A stretch of DNA of 64,000 nt from Heligmosomoides polygyrus polygyrus. Lineage: Eukaryota > Nematoda > Chromadorea > Rhabditida > Heligmosomidae. Each line of letters begins with the position of its first letter. The first letter of the stretch is position 1. Both the position numbers and the translations under genes were made by a program. The stretch lies in NCBI GenBank assembly GCA_947396885.1, contig OX377202.1:80138643-80202642 (forward strand). Reading direction: 5' to 3'. Positions 36,901 through 45,703 of this stretch are shown here, piece after piece. A model generated the notes under the pieces. That model ran no database searches. It saw only the letters and a program-made list of their open reading frames with translations, and was not told the origin of the DNA.

Positions 36901-39900
36901 ACGAAGTTTCTTAATCTATCAACTTTCGCTAAAGCGATGTGGGGAGGGTGAGGAAATATTTCGAAACGATGTGGAACCTTCTTGCCAATTTCAGGTATGA
37001 AACTCCCACAGTATCTCAGAAGAAGCTTTTCTCGATCGTACCCCTGCCTACTCGTTGCAAGCCAGTTTCAAGCGATTATGCCAGTAACCGGCCACAAACC
37101 TCGAGGGATCGTCTGTGTGTGTGAGAGAGGGTTGCGATGGTCCACGCTCGAATGCTTTGACGAGTTTCGCGCGGTGGTTCCCGTTCTTGTCAAGGCCGAC
37201 TCGACAACTGTACGAAGTGCAGCGTGGCGGGAGATGGAGGTGACGCACAAGCGGATCAGACAGCTTCTATTCTCGCCGGAACCGATCGACGGCAGTGTTG
37301 GGCGAACGCGAACGCTGAACCCTGTGACCTTGCCGCAGAAGGCTGGAAATCACGGGTCACGCGAATCGGTACCGCATCGATTGTCCTACAGCTTATCACT
37401 GAGCGCTGCGCTCGTTTGAACTGTGGTTCGCTTCATCTGGAGCCACAAAATGGTTTTCGTATAGATACGATTTTCAAATCAAATTGGACACTTTGACGTC
37501 ATATTGGACACTCTTCTGAGCCAGCCTAAGACTTCTCAAATCAAAGCAAACTTTTTTAATTAAAAACCAATTTCTTCTACATTAAATTAGTGAGTCTCTA
37601 AAATTAGAATATTTTTTTTTTGCTCAAGAAAACTACGGTATGATTACTTAAAGGATAAAGTATGTAATACATGATAAAGTATAGATAAATCACACATAAA
37701 GTACAAAGGGCGGCATTACTCAATCCTTTTTGAGACGCGCCACACAGTCTACTTCTAGGGATGTCGCGGAGTCCATTTGAATGCGTATTTGGCCATACCA
37801 GGAACCTGGTATCGGGTGCACGCGACAGCCGGCATCTCCTCCGACTGTGCTACGCGCTACCATGATTCGTTTGAAGTTTCAATTCATCTACCCAATAAGT
37901 GAACATATTGTTTGAAATTTTATAAAATTATCATTGTGAGGAAAAATAATGGTTTAAGGCTTGTTTTGAAGGCCAGAAAAGCAGCCATTTTTTGTGCCAA
38001 AAGAAGAGATTGCCACACATTGGTAGCTTAAAATTTCTGTTTGCATGGAATTTCACACATGTAAACGATACAACGAAAACAATTGTAAAGAACACATATG
38101 TATATCGTCACTTCATGGAAGCAGCATACACACTATCAATCAAATAAAAATCGAAACAAGCTTATCGAGTGCATGGCGCTATCTCTTCTTTTATTGCACT
38201 AAGTAATTGCTGCATTGTTGCGCTTTCAAACAAATTTTAATTTTTTATGTTTTCCTTCAAAAATAGGGATGATATAAAATTATTACACTTACTCGGGCAG
38301 CTAAAGTAAAAAAAGGGAAAAAAGCTCCACTTTTTTACTTTAGCTGAATAGCAAGTTTTCCTTCAACAAAAAATTATGATTACGTTCTTGGAGAGTCTGT
38401 AATTCAACCTGTAAGAAACTCGTTCCGATTTAGAAGACATGCACTTTGATTTCAGAAGCACAAAGTGTTTAGAAAATGTTCAATTTGACGTGAATTTTTA
38501 GTGTTATCTCTGCTATTCTTGGCGGTTCTTGCCCCGGAGGATGACGAAAGGGTAGAAACATGAAGTTTATGGATTTCGAATTCTGAAAGCGTTTGTGTGA
38601 TAGCAGGGAGAGAGGCATCTGTTATAGCGCAACGCGACTATTTGTAATATTAATACCACGATAAAAGGGTGGAAATAATGGAGGGCGCTAATCAGTCCTG
38701 TTGGAGATGCGTCACGCATTCGGCTTCTGCAGAATACCGAAACATCTTTATTGCGCAGTTGAATGACGAAACGCTCTGCGGTGGCTGGCCGATGGATGTG
38801 ATATTAGTGCGTGGACGTTTTCATACAGGCCAGGTGGCCATTCACTGGCCCACGGGGAGAAGGAGGCTAGCATCCGATAAAAGTCGCTTCCTGCAGACAG
38901 CGCGTCATGATTCCATAGCAGCAGTAACTAGTCAAAGTTAAGGGACACAACTTGTTCCAGAGAGCGTTTTCTTCGGACAGAATCCAGATTTTGTTATTTA
39001 AAGGTTTTTCCAAACCATCCTCACCATCAGTCTCCTTCTGAGGGAAGTTACGCATCTTTAATAGGATTTCATTCGAAAAAAGAGATGAGGGCAAAGACAA
39101 GGAGAGGCTTGGTTTCTTTAAACCATAACGCTCCTATCCGAATTAGCCGGAAACGTTATGGTTCGGAAAAATTTATTAGCCAAGGAAAGTTGCTCTTCCG
39201 TAAAGTGTGCGATTAGAGTTCGTAAGCATCAATGACTCTGTGATTTTTTGTCGGCATTACACCGATAAAACAATCTTTGTAAAGCCTTCTAGGACTTTTT
39301 TAATGGGCTGCTTAGCTACTCCTCACATACCGCTCATTAAAAAATTCTTTGAAGATGTCATAACTGCCGGCTTAGCGAAGCGCTTTCATTCCTTCGAGGT
39401 CGATGAAATGACTCTAGAGATGTCTGAGAAGGAGAAGGCTCTCACGTATCAATGGGATGGCCATGAAAAATTGCCTCATAAGTCCAATTCACTTTCCAGG
39501 TGCCTCCACGATATCCCTTAGACGTATACTACATGGTACGTCCCGCAAAGGTACTGGGTAATTCTGGGCATTGTGCCTTATCCTTGTTTCTCTTCTTCTT
39601 CTGCAAGGCATTGATTTTACTGGTACTCATTCTCGCATTCCAACCAAGGGTAGGTGCTGTGCCGTACCTCTGGCTTACCATTTGCAGCTTCCGCTGGTCC
39701 TTCAGTGGACTGTGGTGAGCTGCAGTACTTGGATTCTCACAACGGTCCAGATGAAGGAGAAAGAATAAAGGAGGGCGTTACTCAATCCATTTTGGGTTGC
39801 GCCACGCATTACTTCCACGGGATGTCGCAGAGGCGATTTGAATGCGTTTTTGGCCTATACAATGACTTCCAGTGGCCAGAGAATAAACAAGTCAGTGTTT

Positions 39901-41331
39901 TGTCTTCCCAGACGAGTCTAGTACCACTTCACCAACCCCAGATGGAAGGTATGCTTGATTGGCCTCGGCGGGAAACCCGAACCAAGAACATGGTATCGGG
40001 TGCATGCGACAGTCAGCACAACAACGTCGTGACGAGCTTAGCAAATCTATAGAAATACTCTGCTCGTCCTTTGAAACGTATTTAAACATCTTCACTAGTT
40101 AAGACACATTTTATTTGTGTGCCAGTTGAAGGTGAACTGCCTAGCTATTTTTGCTTCCTGATTCTATTCCAACGTTTCCCCTTTCGAATTGTAGCCATGA
40201 GCTCAACCTTTGCTGGGCGAGACGCCAAGTTTCAGGTTCCATATAAGAAGCACACTCATCGTTAGGTGGTAACTTTCAAACATTGAAGGAAAGAGACCCG
40301 CAATTGAAGTTTCGCATGAAAACTAGTGAGAGAAAATGTATTGACAACCACTTGAAGAAATGCTTTGATTATGAAGACCATTTGGGAAGTGAGCTCATTA
40401 TTCAGTACTCGTATTTCTCGAATTCTGCCAACTTTTGCCCTTTGATCATGTGGAGATCTAACGACTCGCAATTCGTAATTCAGGAATTTGTATTTGGTAT
40501 AATTCTTCTTTGTACTAGGCTAGGGGTTAAGTTAATAATGGTCCCTGGAAAACGTTGAAAACTTGTGAACTGGAATACCGCACTGAAAAAGAGAAAGAGA
40601 CATTTGCATCTGGAACAGAACTGCACCGGGAGGGTGATAGTGAGAGTGTGTAGAAGCCGAAGTGAATGAAACCAATTCAGATGACTTGCCTGGACCAACT
40701 CCTCCTTCTGTGCTCACTCGGCGTGGTCCGGCTGGTGACACCACTCCACTTTGCCATCCAGGTAGTCCTACGGGAGGTGGTGCAGGCGCCGGCAGAAGTG
40801 GAAGGGGTGCCGGTACTGAACATCGCCTTTGATTTAAATGCTAACCACCGAAGCATTGTAGAGACTCACTGAGGCCCGCGAAGAAGTTTCTGATGCTGTC
40901 GAGGAAGTTGCCGAATTGGCCTCCAGGGTGCATTGGGCGAGGGTTGTTGCCGAACTGAAAGCCGTGAGCGTCTTCGAGAAGACAGGGTGAGAGCACGACA
41001 CGAAATCTGCGCTACCTGTACTTGGCTTCCGAGATTCACGCCACGTCCTCCCGCGCTGAGACCAGAGTCGACTCCTACCCGCTCATTGGCGACTATGGCG
41101 CTGTCCGTTCCTGCAGTCAGTGCCGTTGAGATCTGTTGTTGAGCTGTTAAGCGTAAGATGCGTACCGCTCAGTCCCACGCCTCCATTGTTGCCAGCGATT
41201 CCGAGAGCCCGATGTCCTCCGAAACCGAGAATGTTGAGGCCTTGACTCATCCCCATATTCCAGCCTCCATAAGGTGTGGGCGCGAGCGAGAACTGGCCGA
41301 GATTTATTTGCGCGATCGCCACTGAAACTCA
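33931..41331 (-). CDS. Unrecognised Gly/Pro-rich gene, partial, converging on ALY/REF
   Basis: Read on the minus strand. Exon 41331 to about 41167 (acceptor GTTTCAG, donor GTACGC) is Gly/Asn-rich, e.g. GLNILGFGGHRALGIAGNNG. Exon 41112 to about 41018 gives TDSAIVANERVGVDSG. A third, 40970-40877, gives GFQFGNNPRPMHPGGQFGNF and ends at a GTGAGT donor whose phase fits the next exon, about 40829-40728, reading PAPLPLLPAPAPPPVGLPGW and ending at GTGAGC. Exon 34284-34045 (acceptor CTTCTTCCAG, donor GTATGC) gives GFLPRPWETDEKPGPVDGDS. The last, 33980-33931, ends LPGMVGMSDPS and TAG. The reading frame between the second and third exons does not join, so a micro-indel, a missed splice or a decayed gene is possible, and an exon is probably missing before 34284. 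No start or signal peptide was found. I do not recognise the family. Confidence 0.5.
34596..35324. mobile_element. Non-autonomous inverted-repeat element, copy 2
   Basis: ATACCATTTCCACGTCAGAT at the left end and TTTGACGTGGAAATGGTGTA at the right are inverted. The right end carries several spaced variants of TCCAATTTGACGTGAAA. It lies in the long intron of the minus-strand gene. No protein is encoded. Confidence 0.7.
35760..35975. repeat. TTCGAA-rich low-complexity stretch
   Basis: TTCGAA, TTCGAAT and ATTCGAG occur many times on both strands (e.g. CGAATTCGAATACATTCGGA). No fixed period is apparent. Confidence 0.55.
36195..36395 (+). mobile_element. SINE copy, 5'-truncated
   Basis: It begins at CCATCCCTCCGGGGTCGGTG and continues in perfect family order through CATCCCGTAGAAGTAGAATG to the tail AACGCCGATCTTGTTAGTCC. 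The A and B box half is absent. Confidence 0.75.
37465..38505. mobile_element. Non-autonomous inverted-repeat element, copy 3, split by a SINE
   Basis: Left end TTTCAAATCAAATTGGACAC, right end AATGTTCAATTTGACGTGAA, interior motifs shared with the copy at 21125-21955. A SINE copy (37705-37865) interrupts it. ATGATT occurs on both sides of the insertion. Confidence 0.7.
37705..37865 (-). mobile_element. Internally deleted SINE nested in an inverted-repeat element
   Basis: The tail side (GGCATTACTCAATCC, TTGAATGCGTATTTGGCC) is joined directly to the head side (GAACCTGGTATCGGGTGCAC, CTACGCGCTACC). About 130 bases of the family's middle are missing. Confidence 0.7.
38665..38890 (-). mobile_element. 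SINE copy, diverged
   Basis: GGCGCTAATCAGTCCTG, GATGCGTCACGCATTCGGCT, TGCGGTGGCTGGCCGATGGA and CATTCACTGGCCCACGGGGA follow the family order. Confidence 0.55.
39207..39499 (+). CDS. Exon-like open frame, unassigned
   Basis: About 98 residues are open, including FFEDVITAGLAKRFHSFEVD and a charged remainder, ending at a possible donor (TCCAG/GTGCCT). About 90 bases downstream a hydrophobic stretch (LFLFFFCKALILLVLILAF) could be a membrane helix. The arrangement loosely recalls the end of an ionotropic-receptor ligand-binding lobe before its last helix. That is only a resemblance, and the following sequence runs into a SINE copy. Confidence 0.18.
39755..40035 (-). mobile_element. SINE copy
   Basis: GGGCGTTACTCAATCCATTT at the tail, GGCGATTTGAATGCGTTTTT, TTCCCAGACGAGTCTAGTAC, CACTTCACCAACCCCAGATG and GGTATCGGGTGCATGCGACA near the head. 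Confidence 0.75.
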
Positions 41332-42625
41332 AGGTCGAACAGATTGCATTGCTCTTTTTTGGGCATCAATTGCTCATCAATTCATGAAATAGTTTTTATA
41401 GGGGAAAGCTGAAACTCTTTGGAAACACAAGCAATGCTTCCATTTACCCATTTTAACAGTGAGCACTGCAGATTATCTTTTGAGGCTGGTTGCAACCTTG
41501 GCAAAAGTTCGTGGCTGCGTCGAAGGATGAAGGAGATGAAGAATAATAAATAGGAAGGTGAAGAAATGAAAGAGAAGGAAGTTAATCGGGTAAACGGTAA
41601 CAGTTTACCCTATAGATCGACAAGACGCAATTTTCATATTACAGCTGATGGAACGCAAACAGCATAAAGGCGCTGTTTGTGCTTATCACGCTTTTTAATT
41701 TGGGGTTCCACTTTGATTCTTCTCGAATCCGTAGAAGCATCTATTTGGAGACGCAAGAGCCTACATACGTTGACCTCTGCGGGTTTAACCTACGTGGTTG
41801 TCCTCAAGGGTGTCCCTGGGGGAGGTGGTCAGTGGATATAAGCTCGCAAACCCATCCGAGTTGGCCCACCTCCAACTACGAGTGACTGGTGGATCGCTTC
41901 GACCTTACCACTAAGGTTAGCGTTAAAAGGCTCTACGACCTTGCCTCCTGACTCTTTGTTTTCTTCGTAATTCACTCCTGTAGGATGAAATGGCGTTTGG
42001 GCGAGTAGTTTCTCAAATGAACTCGATCTTTCCAGGCTCTGAAGAAGGCGACATCGTCGAAACGTAAGCCTAGTAAAAGGTCGGTACCAATCTAAATCCA
42101 CAGCTGGGACAACTAACGGAGCACCCTATTTCGATGATGGTCGCATAAGCATGGTCTTTCACGAGCTCCTCAGCACTACAGGCTCTCCGCATGCGCACTC
42201 CTCTACTCTAAGGAAAGTCACTGAGTAAAGGAAAAATTTGCCTTTTATAGGTCCTTTGGGGTTTCTTAAAAAGCGATAAAAAACGTGAGGCACGAATGAG
42301 TCGAGGAGAGTTTGAGCAGAGGATTATTAGGTTCTGCAAGTGAGCGGCTGCCTCTCTTGCTCTTGCGCCAAGCACAGTTCAGAGTACAAGTCGACGAATT
42401 TTGCACACAGGGGTAAGAAGGTAAAGGCTGTCGTCAGTTATATCATGTGCATATGTTTCCATTACATAACAAATGCATGAAAGCTACGAGATTAGAGACC
42501 ATTACAGAGAGAACGAGACACAAAACAAAGAATGAATTACTAGGACAAGAGATTCCATTTGAAAACATACGAAAAAGTTGTCATCTCAGAATTGTGGATC
42601 GTTCTTAAATAAAGGCTTCGAATTA
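41332..42625. other. Stretch without a recognised gene
   Basis: It should hold the 5' exons of the minus-strand Gly/Pro-rich gene, but none could be fixed. A 90-residue minus-strand open frame (41829-42101) contains GVNYEENKESGGKVVEPFNA and VVGGGPTRMGLRAY. It may be transposon-derived but I could not assign it. Confidence 0.3.
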
Positions 42626-43307
42626 TTAGGTTGTAACGAAATAAATGGCACTGAACCACTGTAAATTTAAACAGTTAATATCTCGGCTTGTAGGCAAGTT
42701 TATTAATCGAAATAAAAACCTTCTGATTCTACACATCTTTGCCAACGTGACACAAGCTTTTTTATCCCAGTAGCATAAAAAATCAGAAGTTCTGGAATTG
42801 ACGAAATCTTCGAAGGCACTTTCGGCATCCTGTTGGTATTTGAATATTTTCCCTCTTCGCTATCTCCCTGGTACCTTTGTGTGGATCCTCCTCTACCACA
42901 TCTCTCAGCTTGTTATTATCAACATCACTATGCCTCCCACGACCTTCATGTTCTTCCAAGCTCTCATCTCCATTCCGGAACTTCTGATACCAACGATACG
43001 CCGTCCGAATTGTGGAACATCCTTGACCGAATGCGGTGTTGATCTTCTCGTCCGCCTTCTTAGCTGTAGAGCCCGGCTTGAATTCATACAAGTAAATGCC
43101 TCGGATTATTCTTTTGTCCATCTGCAAAAAAGTCAATAAAACTCTAAAGTTTTCCCACTTTTACGTAGAAAATTTGGTACTCGCCGGTAGAGCAAAGTTT
43201 GCGCTTCTAAATGATATGCCACGTGTTACGGTTTGTTCTTGATCAAACGCGTAAAGACGCGCCAAATAATGGCGCGAGCCAGTGCCATTTAATTCGTTAC
43301 AACCTAA
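42626..43307 (-). mobile_element. Mariner element, internally deleted, with truncated transposase
   Basis: The ends TTAGGTTGTAACGAAATAAA and, inverted, TTAGGTTGTAACGAATTAAA agree over 27 of 28 bases and are flanked by TA on both sides (42624-42625 and 43308-43309), the mariner target duplication. At 682 bp it is about half the usual 1.3 kb. The minus strand keeps the N-terminal helix-turn-helix region of the transposase (about 43136-42800): IIRGIYLYEFKPGSTAKKAD, STIRTAYRWYQKFRNGDESL and the linker EEHEGRGRHSD. The DDD catalytic domain is gone, so it could move only with a transposase from elsewhere. A hookworm mariner ('bandit') of the same subfamily is known; identity with it is not claimed. 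Confidence 0.88.
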
Positions 43308-43309
43308 TA

Positions 43310-44980
43310 GTATAAGATCATGGAACCATAAGATCCTTACTTATTTATTTTTTTATTTATAGTCAAATAGGCGTGCACAAAATGCTATAAAAAAGATCGA
43401 AACAAGCCATGCGATAAGAAAAAGACAACATCAAAAGAACGAGAACAACAAATCACCCGGCAGTGGCAACCCTTTGGGAACCAATTTTGAACTAAGGGAA
43501 CAAGTGGCACAACTTGCAGCTGAGCCGGAAGAAAAGAGCATGCCCCTCTAAATAGGTGAATTTGTCGCTTACTCTTGTTCATTTTCACACGAAGGCTACC
43601 TGTCAACATCAGCCAGCTATTATTTAATTAATTAAGTTAATTTAAATTTATTTATTTATTTAAGATTGTGGTCTACTGGTTCAAATCAATCAGATAAACC
43701 ATCCTTTACGGGCAGCGCGCATGTCGGCGAGGGTCAACGAAGAGCATGTCCCGTAGACAGTCCTATAGAAGGGGCGTTCAATAGTATGTATAGAGAGAAT
43801 TCCAAGCGGACTATAGAATGTATTGGAACATGACAGCTGTGGCCCTATGGAACGCCTTACGCAAATTACATCTCTGCAAATTTTAATTCAACTAGAAGCA
43901 TATGGCGTCTTCAATACCACAGGATTTTTTCCTAATTTTAATCAAGTTGGAAAATAAAGTTAGAGGATGCCCAATGACGAAAAAATGCGCTCTGCGACTG
44001 AGACTGGCCTTAGGCGCAGTCGACATCAATGTTCTGTTCCTCGTAATCACCAGTGAGGAACGCTTCAGGTGCAACGCATGAGGTTTTGATAATAAGTTTC
44101 TAGGACATTATCAGAACTTCTTTCTAAGACGACCCAGAGATGAAAATTTTGGCTTGATGTTCCTAATGATCGATCGAGGAGTGCCGTATCTCATGAATCC
44201 AAACATCCTTTCGAAAAGTTTCTGCCCAGTACGGGGTGAGGACCACCACTGTGACAATAAGTTCGATTACCTTTTCTACTGGAGTTCACTATTTCAGCAC
44301 TATTGTGCTACCGGGATCGGCCGCTGGTAAGAAAGCGAAATCTTCTACGTGCCGTTGAAAATAAATGAAAAATAGGAATTATGCAGAACTAGGAAGGAGG
44401 GCCTCTCTCTACTTCCACATACGTTCTGCCATATTTCTGGACGCACCATGAATTCGAGAGGCAGGTACATACACTGCTCTTAAGCTTACGAAAGGCTGCT
44501 GGCGCCCTAACCAGGAAAGACGCAAAGAATTAAGCCCGAAGACTGTCTCTGGGCTTGGCTACGATAGCTTAATTGCGTCAGCACGAGTTATGGATGAAAA
44601 TAGAGAGAACGATTTTGAGATGCTACTCTTTAGACATCCATTCAAGAGTTCGAAGACAATACAAACAATTCTCAGCTTATGACGCGATTCTAGAGTACAC
44701 AGGCCGAAATAGCTACCCCCTGTACTAGCAACGAGGATCCTAGAATGCAAAAACCACCTGTTCCAATAATCGCTCCTCTAAATAGTGAACTTTCTTTGGA
44801 TCGTTTCGAGCAACACAACATCTTTATTTTTTACTAATAGGAAAAGCTGAGGAACCAAATTCAAGAATTGGTCTGACAATATCTTATATGCCATCGTCAA
44901 CACCCTTTTATCCGTAGTTGACAACTTTTTGGAAAGTTGAACCAATCTCATTAACCATTTCCGATATATCATTTTCATAT
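43310..44980. other. Stretch without a recognised gene
   Basis: AT-rich sequence with a TTTATTTA-type run near 43625-43665. I see no exon set or element ends. Confidence 0.35.
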
Positions 44981-44990
44981 GTTCTAAAAA

Positions 44991-45280
44991 GGGCGCGTGT
45001 AGCGTAGTCGGAGGAGGCGCCGGCTGTCGCGTGCACCCGATACCAGGTTCCTGGTTCGGATTTCCCGCCCAGGCCAACCAAGCCTTCCATTCCTCCGGGG
45101 TCGGTGAATCGGTACCAGACTTGTCTTGGAAGGATAGAGCGCTGACTTGTTCATCGGCTGGCCACCGCAAGTCATTGTATGGCCAAATACGCATTCAAGT
45201 CGCCTCCACGACATCCCGTAGAAGTAGAATGCGTGGCGCATCCCAAAAGGGATTGAGTAACGCCGTCCTTTATCCTTATC
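44991..45280 (+). mobile_element. tRNA-derived SINE, best full-length copy, with target-site duplication
   Basis: A 290-bp element flanked by the direct repeat TTCTAAAAA (44982-44990 and 45281-45289). Its head GGGCGCGTGTAGCGTAGTCG contains TAGCGTAGTCGG (45000-45011), an exact match to the pol III A box consensus TRGYNNARNNGG. About 41 bases later GGTTCGGATTTCC resembles a B box with one extra base. The body runs through GGTCGGTGAATCGGTACCAG, TGTATGGCCAAATACGCATT and CATCCCGTAGAAGTAGAATG to the tail AACGCCGTCCTTTATCC. A tRNA-like promoter, a fixed length, many dispersed copies and target duplications define a SINE. I cannot say which non-LTR element mobilises it. Confidence 0.85.
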
Positions 45281-45324
45281 TTCTAAAAAATCAATTTGTC
45301 ATCGTAGACAAAGCCCATGCCTTA

Positions 45325-45640
45325 AGGCCGGGCATACTTTCATCGCCGCGATGCCATCGCGGCGCAGTTCATGGCCATTCCGCGGTCGAATAGCCAAAGG
45401 AAACTTCGCCGCGGCCGCCGCAACAGTGGCGGTCGGCACGTGCGATGGCTTCCCGCGCCCATCGCGGGCATGGCATATTTTTCGCCGCGCGCGGTGTTTA
45501 GCGTTGGTCCTGGACAGATCGCCGTCGCGCTACCTTGCAGAGCGATGAGCGATGCGACGAGCACTGAGAAGTTCAAATTCTTTCGCGACGCTCTGCAAAA
45601 GTTATCGGTGCGATTCCATCGTGGCGGCGGGAAGTAGCCC
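45325..45640. other. GC- and CpG-rich block beside the satellite element
   Basis: It is sharply richer in GC than the flanks, with short palindromic motifs such as CATCGCCGCGATG and CGCCGCGGCCGCCG. No protein is recognised. It lies just outside the inverted-repeat element that starts at 45704. Confidence 0.6.
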
Positions 45641-45703
45641 GAGGCCTAACAAACCCCACCCTGGAGATAACGTGCCCATCAACAACCTAGTCTCCAGCAC
45701 AGG

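Noticed and set aside
40660..40870. Plus-strand Pro/Gly-rich frame containing NETNSDDLPGPTPP
   Set aside because: Open owing to GC composition; the minus-strand reading is linked in phase to a neighbouring exon, so it is preferred, though without certainty.
42798..43139. Plus-strand open frame across the mariner
   Set aside because: Antisense of the transposase fragment.
44778..45241. Proline-rich frames reading like YPSKTSLVPIHRPRRNGR
   Set aside because: The same wording recurs at a dozen loci because it is a translation of the SINE, which is non-coding.
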